From Struthio camelus (taxonomy: Eukaryota; Chordata; Aves; Struthioniformes; Struthionidae): 64,000 nt of DNA. The position numbers were made by a program, and so were the translations under genes. The notes under the pieces were generated by a model, which did not search any database, was not told the DNA's origin, and worked only from the letters and a program-made list of their open reading frames with translations. Where the stretch lies: positions 1,735,501-1,799,500 of the forward strand of contig NC_090953.1 in NCBI RefSeq assembly GCF_040807025.1, written 5' to 3'. Positions 1 through 12,259 of this stretch are shown here, piece after piece (position 1 is the first letter of the stretch; the number at the start of each line of letters is the position of its first letter).

Positions 1-2080
1 ACACAGAACATACGGAGACCTTCCTAAGAGAAGACGCATTCTGCGTCATTAATCAGCCCACCCAAACTTACCTTTTTCACAGAACAGCCCTGTTTACTTT
101 GCAGCTATAAGGAGCAAAGACTGAAGCAACGCTGTCCTCAGGCAATGCACACAGGTGATAGGCACGTCGGATAACACGTACGCGCACACCCTTACCTCTT
201 CACACCACTGCCGTGACATCGATATCTAGGATCTCACGCGTTGGACCACCTACTCTGCTCGCCGCTCCGCCTCTCCTCACGCCTCTGCCACAAGCGCAGA
301 TTTTCCAGCTGCTCCCAGAAAGTCATCAGATCCTAAAGAAACAGAAACAAAAAACCCTTGTAAAATTATCAGTTGTTCTTATAACCTCCACTGTAGGTTT
401 TCACCCCAAAGTAACAATGGGCTGAGGCCCAGCAGGATTCAATGAGCGGGTTTAAGGTCAGGCACTTCAGCAACCCTAGAAGCCTAGAGATGAGGGGAGC
501 TGAGAAACTCTTCATAGCAGGATCTCTGTTTCCACAAGAAGCCTGGCCTTAAAACCTAACCCACGCACTGCAGGTGCCTCCGAGGTTTTCCATGTAGGAT
601 TTTGGTCCTTTCACTGTGGGAATGATGGTTCACAGGCAGCTTGGCCTAAGGGGAAAGGAAAAGAGAAAAAACAAGTCTGCTGGTGGAGACTGGTGGGCGC
701 TAGTAGGTCGAACCTTTAGCTGCCGTGACACAGGTCACTCGTGAGAAGAGTTGAGCTGCGCTGACTTGCCTCAGCCAAAGAACAGGCTCCAGGCCTCTCC
801 TCACATGCTACATTGCCACCTTTTCCCTTTCAAGCTCTTCCTAACCTTGAACTTTACCCAACTGCTCAGTTCAGAAAGGAGTCACAATACTTTGCACGTT
901 CTCCGGGGAGCACTGAGCAGCAATATGCAGCCAAAACTCAGAAATGACTCTGGTCATTTATCCTATCCTGACTTATCCTTAGGTGTCCAACATACGGAAC
1001 AGCGTGAATAATTAACATAGCGAAAAAAGTAACCGATACGTCACTCTGCAATCAATACGGCCTGCCACGAACTGAGGAAAATGAAACGGAACTGATGTCC
1101 TGAAACCCTAGAAAAAGCTTTCCATCGACGGCACTACAAGCAGCCACACAAGTATTTCATCAAGATCTCACGTTAAAAGCAGGAAGTCACCAGAACACAA
1201 CCACCTTGACAAGGGCTGGGGGCAAACACAACAGCTGTCCTTCCAGGATCGGAAATCCTTCACCATCACTGATCCCTTCACACCCCCCGGCATGCTGAAC
1301 CGGCAGCATCTCCAAGAACACACCCAGAAGCTGTCATAGACAGAATCATTCAGGGATGAGGAGGGTCTGCTCATCCTTCCCATAGTGTGGGACTCTCTTC
1401 TATTACACACTTTGCACTGAGTCTACTTGTCCTTGTTGGCTGCGGTGGATCCTGCTGTTCCTCCCTCTGGAGAGCACTCTGTAGCTCTAGATGGAGACAG
1501 AGGAGGCTAGTCAGGATATCTAACTGTTCTCGCTGCCAGAAAGAGATAGACATAGCATGCCGCCGCCACCGAGTACCGGCTGTGTAAGACCACCCTGGAT
1601 GCTGAGAAGGAGCGCAACAAATAAAGCCACCTCTGAGTGCAGGCCACGGTCACACAAGGCTGCGTGACACGCAGCTGTGTGCCTGACACCGCCAGCAGAG
1701 CCTTCCCACGTGGGTCTTTCCTACAACGAGCAATTCCTGCTTGCAGAGCCAGAGACAGTAAAATGCCCAAGAGCTGAAGAGGGTAACCCTGGGAAGGTGC
1801 CAGGCAGCAGCCGGGGCAGGAGCCCATTAAAGAAGCAACGAGCAGTACCAAGGCAGAGCAGGTAACCGTGGGGCCTTCCAGGGCGGTCCGTCACCACTTC
1901 CCCGCCCGCCGCCCCGTGCAGTGCTGTTTCAGAGCCAGACAGAGATTGAAATGGCTTCTGGCAGTTTCCAAGGCTGCTGCCATCAATCATGTGCCCAACA
2001 AGTCCATTACCGTCAGCTCGCAACACACATCTTTGCTCTCGTAACGTTTATGCTGACAGCGCTTCACCCATTTGCATCGC
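1..2080. other. Unique sequence, no gene seen
   Basis: I see no coding exon, RNA gene or repeat here. Open frames are short and overlap on both strands. Two GTAAG-type donor motifs occur on the minus strand (exon ends would be at 72 and 196). Such motifs are expected by chance every few kilobases, so no exon is called. Confidence 0.5.
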
Positions 2081-2215
2081 AGCGCAGACAAGGAAATCTC
2101 TCCCCACCAGCCCCCTTCACGCGGACCAGCCGCGCTCCGCCGCGGCCACGCGGAGGACACCTCCGGCTGCCCAAACAGCCGTCCTCCCCACGCACCCGTC
2201 CTCACTTCCTCAGGC
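2080..2215. other. Small CpG cluster
   Basis: A short patch of about 130 bases is clearly richer in CG dinucleotides than its flanks, with runs such as cgcggccacgcgg. It is below the usual size of a CpG island. No TATA box or splice donor pairs with it, so no promoter is called. Confidence 0.35.
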
Positions 2216-4140
2216 TGGATTTGGTTTTCATAATTATGGGTATTTTCACCCATATCTGCTTTTAAACATCTCTGTTGCATGACAGCTTTAGACCGGCATG
2301 TTTTGGAGGTCCTGGGGCAGATCCCCCGTGCTCAGCATCACAGCCAGGAATGAGGACAGAAATGTGGGGAGAGGGAAAAAAAGTTAATAACTGTACCATG
2401 CGTTTTGAAAAGCGCTGATAGGACACACCGTCAGGGGTTATCCTCCTCCTCATCAGATTTGGAATAGCAAAAATGACAGAAATGATAGGTCTACATAACT
2501 AATCCACACACAGACTCTCGACAGCGAACTGTAAGGCCTTGCATGCACAGAAGACATGCTGACACAACAGCAGCAGTTTTGTTCCCTAATTTTCCTAAAG
2601 CCTGTAATGATCTTTAAAAGAAACCTCATGTGAGTTCTCTGCCATTTCCCCTCTTTCTTTTATCTTGGTTACAGTTTACGGTTATGTATCTGCCTCTGGA
2701 CAAAGCAAGGTCTAATTAGCCACAAGCCCCTATTTATCATTTATCATCAACTAAAGTATGCTGCAACAGAGAATAAATTTGATTTTTTTTCAAGGAGGAT
2801 CTTCAACTTCTGCCAACAGCATTAACAATCTGTAAAGTAATGAGGTGCTGTTGATGGTCTTAGACAGGTCTAGACAAAAACATAATTACCTTCTGTGCTG
2901 TTATAGTTCATTAAGGCAGACGTGTTGTAGACCAAACCTCTACATCACCCAGTGTGGCTCAGTCCAAAATATTAACAACGTAAGAACGAATGGACCCCTG
3001 ACCTTTCCTGATGTCCTGTGGATAGAACCAGAACAGTTAATGGGGCAGTTTCACATCTCTCTTCCTGAGCAATTGCTGCAGAAAACCAGGGCTATTATCC
3101 TACGCTTCTGCTCTCCATGTTATCTGTATTGCTAGAAGCCACAGCTATACTAAAAGACCTCTAAAAGAGTTCACTGGATGGGGTGCATGGGATTCTTCAG
3201 TACACAGTTACAAGAGCTTGAAATCCTCCCAGATCAACCGGCATGCAAACAGCAAAATTGCCCCAGCCCCAGAGGCAGCCCTCGTGGCAGAGGGCACGGT
3301 CGGTACCAAACAACGCGAGGCGTTTGTGCCGTGTCCCTCCTCGCGCGAGGCTTCGGGTAACGACGAAGTAGAAGGGCGCGCACAAGCACTGTGCAGCTGA
3401 ACGCGTGGGTTTGTATCTATGGGAAATTCTTTGCAATGAGAGACCGGCTCACCGGATTCGGTTTTCACTGATGCTATCTCAGCCATTCTTATTCTGTGCA
3501 AATCAGCAGAACTGCCCCTTTTTAATACGCTGTCAGTTACAGTGCCATCCCACCAGGTATGCAAACGTTTCCAGCCAGAGTGGAGCCAGAACTGGAACTG
3601 CGGCTCCAAGCAGTGTCAGTGCTTGAGCTGACTGGGAATCAAAACCTGAGGAAGGGCAAGTGTTCTTACCCCTAACTCGGAAATGGGAACGTTCAGGGCA
3701 CGGCGTTAAGATGTATTCCACAGGGAAATGGTCTACTCGGGCCTGAGGGGGTTTTCTTCTTCCTAGTTTATCCCAGGACCTAATTCCCTTATCCTGTCTC
3801 AGGCCAAATATCTGGAAAACTTTCCCATATAAGGTTCCTAGGATTATGGGATTATAAACGAAGCTAGAAGAGCAACAGAAACTCTTAGAACAAAGCAGTG
3901 CAATTTTATATTGTGAATTAGTGCTTCAGTTCCACGTTTGTAGGAATCCTGAGCTCCATCCTGCACCTTTTCCCTCCGAGCAGCTGTATCCCGTCCACGG
4001 CTGGTTAACCTGCAAGCATGCGTCAACACACACTGCTGCTCCCCACCCCTCGGAAAGGGGTTTGTTTGGCCAGCTTTTGCCCAAAAAGTAACTGCAGCTT
4101 CAGGAAAACACTATTGCGTCTGGAAAAGAATGTCTCTCAA
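2215..4140. other. Unique sequence, no gene seen
   Basis: No gene or repeat was recognised. The part at 2610-2800 is AT-rich, with TAATTAG-type motifs and two adjacent copies of ATTTATCAT, and might be a weak regulatory block. The rest has ordinary mixed composition. Confidence 0.45.
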
Positions 4141-4420
4141 AATTCCCAAACACTTGCAATATTTTTTTCCTTCTAGCAGAGCATCAAAAATAGCTCGTGG
4201 AAAAGAGAAAGCAAACCAAAACACCTCCATCTAATTAACCCAAAGGAGGAGTTGGCCTGATGAAACCTGTTTACATGTTTGCCATTATTCATGAAACATG
4301 TTCATTAGGCAAGAAGTATTAATGATGATCTCCACATCAGGGACTTTAAACAAAGAGGGTGAGCAAGAGACAGGTTGTCTTGATTTTGTTCAGATCAGCA
4401 AAGAACTGTACACTTCAGAA
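4140..4420. promoter_or_regulatory. Enhancer-like AT-rich block
   Basis: The block carries CTAATTAAC, a forkhead-type TGTTTAC at 4268-4274 and CATTAG/TTAATGATGAT stretches. ACATGTTT at 4273-4280 and AAACATGT at 4294-4301 form an inverted repeat with 8-base arms around a 13-base spacer. Clusters of homeodomain and forkhead cores in otherwise unique sequence are typical of vertebrate conserved non-coding elements. Conservation itself was not tested. Confidence 0.35.
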
Positions 4421-5640
4421 AATTCCCTTCACGTGGCTGTAGGAAAACCTGCTAAGCACAGAAAAGATCACTAACTCTGGGAAAGGGATAAACAAGAGGC
4501 AAAATAATCAAGATAAGCAAAATGCTTTAAAGGAGAAGATCAGATGCTTTTGTCTAGGAGGGGAACAGCGCTGCAGTCTGGAAAATTTAATGGCAGCAAA
4601 CCTAAAGCTGACAAAATACTCCTTCATACAAAACGTAGCTGGGGGCATTCATTGCCACCCGATGCAATTTTAACGGTCTCTAGCCAGATTCGAGGAGGAC
4701 AGGTGTCCTCGCGGGGTTACTCCGACGGCTGTACAGCTACCCGGGTGCAAGACAGGGCCACCCCTCGGGGCAGGACACAGCCACCAGGTACACGGCCAGG
4801 GCGAAGCACGGCCACCTGCTGAAGCCACCTCCTCCCCGACAGCCCCGCGCCATGGCTCAGCCTCTCGTGGAGGAACCCATGGGTGATCGGACCTTCCTCT
4901 TCTTTTTCCTTTAAATACAACAAGCTCCTTTCCTGAAAAGGGCTTTTTGGAGCCACACCTGTGGGAACGGGGCTGTGACCACCCAACTCCCTCCCGGCAG
5001 GTCTATGCTGTGACCAGCTAGTCACCAGCTCAACCTCTAATTGCCTCAGCTAGATTTAAACGGATCACCTAATCATCGCTGGATGCTCTGAGCGCCCTCT
5101 GCTCCTCCAAAATGGCCAGAGCAGAGCTCCCTGCAGCCAGCAGCCTTCCCTGCGTGAGCACGCGGGGAAACTGCCCACGCCGTCCTGGTTGCTCCCAGCT
5201 CAGCATCCTCCCCAGGCCAAGGGCAGCGCGGAGATGCTCGCTGGATGGACACCACGTGTGCCTGTGCGAGTGGGTGGGTGTGCTTCACACCACCCATTTC
5301 CCCCCCGCCAGCTCTCACTGGGTGCTGGATCAACGCCTGAAACAAGCCTCCAAAACAAAACCAAAGGAAACACCTGAATGAAGAACTTCCCAAGATTAAG
5401 GAGAGGCAGCAGGGTGGCCCAGGCCAGGGCTGCAGGTGCAGGGCAGGAGGTCTGCAGTTCTCAGGAGGGTTCAGTTTGCAGCAACAAAGCCTTCCCTCTA
5501 ATAAGCATAATAAATTACTTTCATACCCTATACAGGCTAGAGTCCCATGCAAATTCATCTGAGCGCTCCATCGTTATCTCCACATCCTAATTAGGCTTCG
5601 CAGCACTGAGATCTGGATGGGACCCTCACAAGACCATTTG
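4420..5640. other. Unique GC-neutral sequence, no gene seen
   Basis: Open frames of up to 161 codons occur on the minus strand at 5073-5558, but frames on the opposite strand are open too. The predicted peptides have no recognisable domain. No gene is called. Confidence 0.45.
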
Positions 5641-6120
5641 TTATTCCTTAACGATGTTCTCCCTTCCCAGTCACTGCTACGAGGGACGACTGTGTGTACA
5701 GACATAAAGGGCATCTCATTTTGTTAAATGCAACCTTTGATCTTTCTTTTAAAAAAAAAGGGCTAGGAGCTGCATCGCATACAGCAGTCGTCCTTATCAC
5801 GCTGCATCTTCCTAACAAGCAGCTAAATCTCCCTCGGAGCTATTCTCTGTAACACTGCCAGCCTCGCTTCTTTTTAATAAAGGAGCCCCTTAAGACAGAA
5901 GAGGAAACCGCTGTTACAGACATCTCTGATATCAGTGCTGCAAACTCCACCCAACAGATTTCTGAGGCAATAAAACACATACACGCTTTGGTTTCCATTA
6001 GCATTGCACACTCCTTCGCTGAAAGGTTTCCTATGATATACCTGTTGTTGCAATTAAAAAGACCACAGTGATTTGCCTAATGGTTTAAAAACTGTTGTCT
6101 CTCTCCACATCTGCAGGCCT
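5640..6120. promoter_or_regulatory. Enhancer-like block with TCF/LEF core
   Basis: This AT-rich block contains CTTTGATC at 5735-5742, which matches the TCF/LEF core. It is followed by an A-run and then by several ATTAA/AATTAAA motifs. The block has no open frame and lies just left of a CpG-rich patch. The regulatory role is inferred from motif content only. Confidence 0.3.
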
Positions 6121-6429
6121 GCTTCTCGCAGACCATAAACATCTCAGGTCACAGGCCCCACGCTAAACCAGCGGCGCATGACACGCCAGCGGGTTTTCCC
6201 TAAGCCGGTCTCAAGATTTCCCAGTTTTGATGAATCTAACGTATTAACTTGAGCTACCTGCGTTTCCCGAGCACCTTGCACGTTTTTTCTGCTCAGACCT
6301 TGCCATTTACACCTCCAAGTTCTGCAAGAAAGGCAGCGAGACAAGAGCACAGCCAAATAACAGGAGACGAGCAGAGTTAGCTCCTGACGCCCTACCCAGG
6401 ACCTCCGTAGGCAGCAAGAGGCAGAGCGG

Positions 6430-6605
6430 CCACGTCTGCAACGTGAAATTTTGGTTGCGAGGGGGAGAAGGGACGGAGGTGCCCGCCGGCGCTCGGGGAG
6501 CCCCACGGCACCCGGCCGCTGCCGGCGGGAGCTCGGCCCCGATCCCGCAGCGGTCCCCCGAGAAACACGGCGCAGAGCGGGCTCTCAAGCGCAAAGGCAT
6601 AAATC
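6430..6605. other. Small CpG island
   Basis: The stretch is dense in CG and G+C, for example at 6480-6560, and separates two AT-rich blocks. Frames on both strands stay open here because stop codons are AT-rich. No TATA box or splice donor was found that would fix a transcription start. Confidence 0.5.
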
Positions 6606-7100
6606 ATGCATGCGCGAGTTCCTCCGGTAATTAACGTCACCAGCTATACGTCTGGGAAAGCTGCACCTCAGCCTCGCGTGATGCTCTGCTAATTAAAGGC
6701 TTGTTTTGTTATGGGAAGCCCTTTGTGCAAGAAGTTCCATACAATCCAGCTTGAATTTTATGACCTGTGGGCTCCACGGAGTGAGTAAACTGATGATTCG
6801 GTATTGTGCAATGCTTATTAAGTGTTAATGCCGTGTACATTTCCACCCTTGCATTTGGAAGGCTACTAATCATTTTTCTCATAATCGTACAAAGTGCCTC
6901 CTCACCCCAAATGTTCTGCTGAAATTAGTAGACAAGAGTTAGCACGGCGCTCCTCTGCTGGGACTTTCAATTTTATATATGCAACTTCTGGAAACTTTAT
7001 TCCTATGTTGAATATTCTGCAGGCAAGGAGTTCCACTGATTAGGAGACTGCTTTTGTACATAACATGCTTGCAGGATTTAAAATTAAAGGAACAGTATAT
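6605..7100. promoter_or_regulatory. Enhancer-like block with homeodomain and C/EBP motifs
   Basis: TAATTA occurs at 6628-6633 and 6690-6695, TGATGATT at 6791-6798, and ATTGTGCAAT at 6803-6812 (one base from the palindromic C/EBP consensus). Further TAATCA motifs follow. The block is unique, has stops in all frames and sits directly beside a CpG island. It looks like a conserved developmental enhancer, but no cross-species alignment was possible. Confidence 0.4.
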
Positions 7101-7480
7101 TTTATCTAAGCAAGGGTATTATTTGTTAAAAACATCTTTTTATTTCCTAGTATAAAGAAAGAAGGTTCTCTCCGACACCAAATTCACTGTTGGGACTGAA
7201 AATAATTGTGCAGGTTGCTAGTCGGTTTATATCCTGCCCCAAAGCAAACGGTGTTTCAGACTGAAAAGTCTGTGCTTCACCTCAGAAAGCACCCTTAATG
7301 CCTCGGGAGCTGGGAAAAAAGGCAGCTAGAACGTAGTTAGCATTTAAATGGGCTGCACTGTTGATAAGAGATTATAATACATCAGGATATTTTTCCTAAT
7401 AGTTCTACTGGCCAAATAAAATGAAATCTGCAAATAAGACAGAGAGAGATCTAGGCCAAGCTATTTAAAAGCAGATAAAC
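7100..7480. other. AT-rich unique sequence
   Basis: No gene, repeat or strong motif cluster was recognised. The composition continues the AT-rich character of the preceding block up to the next CpG-rich patch. Confidence 0.4.
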
Positions 7481-7870
7481 CCGTACACAACAGAACCGTC
7501 TCGGCTTCAGCGAAACCGTTCCCGGTTTACAGGGCTGCTCCCGCGCTCCCCGGCGCGGCCGTCGCCTCGCGTCTGCAGGGCGCTTTGGAAACGCGTCCTG
7601 GGTGGCGCTACCCGCACGCCCAAAAGCCACGGGAGCTTTCCGCTTCGGCCTTCGTGCTGCATCTTCCCAGCTGGAACCGGGAATAATCACGCGCTGCAGG
7701 GACGCTGCGGAAATCCGTCAGCGAACGTTTGTGGGGCGCTCGGATGCTATCAGGAAAAATCCTGCTCAGAGCGCAAGGTCTGAACGGCACACGGGAAAGG
7801 CGGCACAGGACCACGCGCGCTGGCTCAGGAGGAAAGTCAACGCACCGACAAGAGTACTTCCGGGCCTTGA
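7480..7870. other. CpG-rich patch
   Basis: CG dinucleotides are frequent, densest at 7540-7620, and tail off by about 7870. Several short frames are open on both strands, as expected for this composition. No promoter elements were found that would define a start. Confidence 0.4.
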
Positions 7871-8039
7871 ACAGGATACAGCACCCATAGAAATAAATAC
7901 GTGAGACGTCATAACGCCTGTCGCCACGCACATGCAAGACAGACCAAAGCAAGGCTGCATGCAAGCGTCCTTGCGGCTCTCCCCAACACCCGACGCGCGA
8001 CTGTTGCTGTCTGCTCAGTGTGATTTGTGTATATGCGGG

Positions 8040-8720
8040 ATTTTATTAAACTGTGACAAACAATTCTAATTCACTCCTGCCTGCTAAAACGGTAATTTTT
8101 CCTTACTCCTGTTTTACTAAATTGCTACCTTTATTTTTGCAATGTGTATATAATTACCAAATGTTACTAGGTTCTACCCAAAATGTCTCTCCTTGGAAGA
8201 GTGGGGATGTCTACTCAGTGCTGTCACTTTTTTTTTTTTAATGTTATGATTGATAAAATTAAACTGTGAAGCCAGGCATGAAATCTGTCCCACATATATA
8301 ATTTTTTTTTGGCAATAGGAGAAAACAATGCCAGTCAAAAAAATTCATGCAATGATTCACTGGAGAACGGAGGGAACTTGTGTTTTTTGCTTGAAGAACT
8401 TAGACATCCAGAGCAACTCCAAGCTGCATTGTTATATTCAATTACTTATGAGGCCCCAAGTTTCTCCACTTTAATTGCTCGAAGCGGGGAAGCTTTAGTC
8501 ACAGTGTAATGTACCCAGGCATGTATGGGGTTTAATGAATCATACTAACTCTGCACTCTAAGCAATTAGGTAAATCTAGCTGTTAGTTAGTGAGGCATAA
8601 AATAAATTTAATCTCTCTTCTAAAAAATCAATTATAGTGCTGTAATGTATAATTCAATTTGGGTCACGCTACATAAATTTTCTGTTTTTTAGTATGTTTT
8701 TAAACTGGTTGTTATTAGAT
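8040..8720. promoter_or_regulatory. Strong enhancer-like AT-rich block
   Basis: About 680 bases of AT-rich unique sequence hold many homeodomain-type cores, including CAATTAC near 8450, TTAATTGC near 8470, TTTAATGAATCAT near 8530 and CAATTAGG near 8563. There are also octamer-like ATGCAATGATT and POU-like segments. Stops occur in every frame. The mix of ordered, non-repetitive AT-rich sequence between two CpG-rich patches is what ultraconserved-type elements usually look like. This remains untested. Confidence 0.4.
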
Positions 8721-8879
8721 TTTGCAGGCGGTGTGCGCATGTGTACATTGGGGGGTATATGGCCTTTTTAGAGGGCGCGGAGGTATTTCCTGTGTTTATG
8801 TCTTTGCAGAAGGCTCATTTCCAGCAACGGGGCCATTTGCTCCGAATACGGCAGTTGGGAAAGCACAGCCAGGCGCTGG

Positions 8880-9160
8880 ACAAGCCAACGAAGTCGCAAA
8901 GGAGAGGTGCAAGGAAAAAGGCTGGATCTGTCGCTAATCGGGGCTGCCGTGCCGGCGGGGCTCCTCCCGGCCCATCGCCGGCCGCTCGGGACGGCCGCTT
9001 CCCCGAGCTGCTGCCGAGCCGTCTCCTCCGCTCCCCGCCTGCGCAGAGCCCGGGTCGGCCCCGGCCAAGGGACCCTTGCCGCTGCCGGGAGCGGGGAAAG
9101 GCCTCGGGAGCACCACGGCCATCAAAAGCCCCCATCTCCAGCACGACCCGGGTAAGGCAG
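8880..9160. other. CpG island with a donor-like motif
   Basis: High G+C and CG density runs from about 8930 to 9150. On the + strand it ends with CCCGG/GTAAGG, a fair splice donor with the boundary at 9151/9152. No TATA box lies at a fitting distance upstream. A minus-strand frame of 293 codons crosses the island (8815-9696), but several other frames are open too, so it is not taken as coding. Confidence 0.45.
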
Positions 9161-10800
9161 CCACCGGCATTCGTTTCCAAGGAAAACATTGTGCCTTGGC
9201 TCCCGGCACGAGGCTGAGACATGTTTGCTTTGCTTTTCCGTTCCAGGGCTGCAGCTTGTCCATGCCGGGGGCCCTTCCGCGTCCCTGCTCCTGCGGGAGG
9301 GCCCGGAGGCCCAGCTGACCGAGGATGACCACCCCAGCTCTCAACCAAGAAGAAAACACTGCTGGTCCCTCTAAAAAAAGCCAGAGCTTCCACCGAACAG
9401 CTTAGCCACGGCCCCGCATTGCGGACACAGGCACCCTCGGTAAGCGCCATGCAGCTCCCACACCAACTGCTCATATGCAAATCCTCTAAAATACATATGC
9501 TTTGAGGCCAATGTATGACAAACTCATCCCACCTCCTCCGTACTGATGGAGCAGCTGTAGGAACCGCCTTGGGCATTTCTAGCATGTCAGGCAGACTGCA
9601 CTCCGCCAGCGCCGGGGCCGAGACGTACGCAGGGGTGTCTCCTGCGCACAGCTGAGCCTTGTAGTACCCGGAGCAAAGCTGGTACGTCAGTGACAAACTG
9701 TAACGCGGTGTCTGTGCCCGCTGGTGCCCCTACGCTCTCGGTACCTACGGTTCCTACCTCTTCAAGGGTCCCAGACAGGCACGCAAAACCCAGCACGGCT
9801 GCCCTTCTCTGATCATTTCTGAGCAACAGGGAACACTGGGCTACGTCAGCTACAGGTTAGTGACAACTGAAGGCACCCAAAAAGCCCCAGATGAACCCTG
9901 GGCAGCAGGAGCTACAAGGCAGCATTGTGCTGAAGTTTCCTAAAGAGATGCCGTACAGACACGCATGGCATCCAGACAAAACCCTTGCAAGTACCCAGGT
10001 TTAGTTTCTAGCATTCAGTACAGTAGGATATCAGGAGATGTGACATCCAAGACAATTGCTGGAGGCAACCCAGGTGTGGTAGAAGCAGCTCAACAGCTTT
10101 GGCAACAACCGAGCAGATGAATCATGGGCTAACGCCTCAACACGGTTTGTGTTTGCTGCAAAAAGCACCCATGCTTGTAATGGAGTGGGAGCAGCAGTGC
10201 TTTCCAGCAGAAGACAGAACAGCAAAACAATATGCAAGAGCCCTACGGGCACCTCCCACGAACTGTCAGCACCCCATGGCGATGGCATGATGAGGCCACC
10301 CCAGCAAAAGGGCAAGATAGCACACTTCTGTGGTCTTTTCTGAGCACCGGTATGGACACTCGTGGGATATACCCTACACTTGATGGCTACCTCTACTACT
10401 CTACATGCCCTTGGATCTCACATATCGATGCAAGATATGCTTTATTTTCACATGTAAGAAAAATAGAAGGCTTTGTTGGCTCTTTGACAAGACAGACAAT
10501 CTCTTGGAAGAGCATACGTTTTAAAACATGTTTTTCCAGAAGGACCGAGCACTAGACAGGTGTAATACCCACAGAAGAACTCGGATTTTTCACAAGCAGG
10601 TAAAACTTCAGTGTCTCATTTGAAACAGGTTCAGCCCACCCACCCTGAGCAACTGAGTGGACTGTATCGCTCTATGAAAAGTGATGCAACAGCACATGCA
10701 CATGTCCCTGGGTGCGCTTGCAAACTTCTGCATTCAACACTTCTGAAGTTTGGATGATTTGCTGTTAAGAGAAAAAAGCTGAACGGGGACCTCAGTGTAT
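9160..10800. other. Unique sequence, no gene seen
   Basis: I saw no gene, RNA or repeat. Short frames occur on both strands without recognisable products. Confidence 0.45.
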
Positions 10801-12250
10801 GAAATTAAAAAGAGTTCAGAGCATATTAACACATCTGGCATAAAGATTAGTTGGCAATACAAACAAGCCTGATTCACCACTAAATGGAGGAATCGGAAGC
10901 ATAAATTCTACATCTCTTGCTCATGTTGCTTGACATAATTGAAATCTATGTTGTGCCTGGAACGTAGATAAAGCGATGCACCAAAGCCACATTTTACAAA
11001 TTCCCAGGAATGCTCTATTTTGTCCTTCAAACAGTCAGTGGAGCCCTAGCAATAAAGATGTATAAATTGTCCCTATTTATATCCTTCTAAAGACAGCTTT
11101 TCCATTTTGCAGGCACTTGGGTAAAATAAGTGATAGTTTCAACAGAAACCGAGAGGAAGTTGGGATGCTCTGACAGGTAAAGCGCAAATGCACACCGAGC
11201 TGAGTCTCCGGGAGAGTTTTTACTGAATACTTTCTAATGATGCATTTAATGCAGAAACAGAATAGAGAACGAAGCAAGAACATTAATTTCATCTATTTGG
11301 ACAGATTTTCATGCCTTTCTAGCTTTAAAGAAAGAGCAACATTCGTAAAGGTGCTACTCATGGCATTTATTAACTCAGCACCTTCTCTGAGACACGCCAG
11401 GAGCAGTGAATGCACAGAGGAACGGACCGACTCCTCAGCATCGAACCTAAAACGAGCTCCCGGCTCCTGCGCCTCGAGCACTTGTGTTGTGGTGTTAAGC
11501 ACGGATATATTTTTATGCATCAGGACACCTCAGAGAAAACCAGCAAGACCAGCACCAAACCATTCCCAAAACCTCCGGTCGCAGCGCCGCTGTGCAGGGA
11601 AGCCCCAACACGCAGACAGAAACTGCCTAAGCTTCTAATTAAGCCTCGTTTCTCAGTGGGTGATCAAGGCTTCGCAGTTTATTAAAGCTTTTCCTCTTTT
11701 GATAATCTTCTCCTCTGGCTGCATTTCTTTTTTTGGGAGGAGTGTATCTCAAGCCCTCTTCAGCTGCTGGGACTCTGACAAAACAAATTACAACAGCCAT
11801 TTTATACCAACAGATTTTTTCTTCCACCCATCTTATTTTTGAACTAAACAATAACTATTTATGTTTGTCCACATTTAACGTTTCCCAAACCCTGTCCACT
11901 CTAATGATTTTTCACTTAGTTTTCAGGGCTCTTACTTGCTTCTATTTAATATGCTTACTTATTAGTCAAATTATAGAAACCTTCATTTGTGATCTTAGCC
12001 GCCACAGGAGCTTTGGTGCTTCAGGAGGAACGGGTTGCTAACAAATACCCAGAATAGAAGCTAAGAATAATTAAGAAAACACCCCATGTTCTGCACAGGG
12101 AACTCAGCGTTACATATCGTCTGGCTTGATCCATGAGATAAGTGTTATTTAAAATCCATCAGCCAAGTGCAGATTTTATTATAAGTACAATCTCCAATTG
12201 AAGAAAAACACTGTCAAAATAAGCACTCGCTATTGTCAGGCCATTTCAAC
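10800..12250. other. AT-rich unique sequence, possible regulatory part at 11,640-12,240
   Basis: The right half (11,640-12,240) is strongly AT-rich and unique, with TTATTAGTCAAATTATAG-type stretches and a short inverted CTAA/TTAG pattern. It leads into the CpG-rich stretch that follows. No gene or repeat family was recognised. Confidence 0.3.
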
Positions 12251-12259
12251 TTGTTGCCT

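Noticed and set aside
72..104. Possible 33-base microexon on the minus strand between a TTATAG acceptor and an AAG/GTAAGT donor
   Set aside because: The donor is perfect but the acceptor is weak. Some 30 GTAAGT motifs are expected by chance on both strands of 64 kb, and no neighbouring exon is visible.
8815..9696. Open frame of 293 codons on the minus strand
   Set aside because: It crosses a CpG island with several overlapping frames, and the peptide has no recognisable domain.
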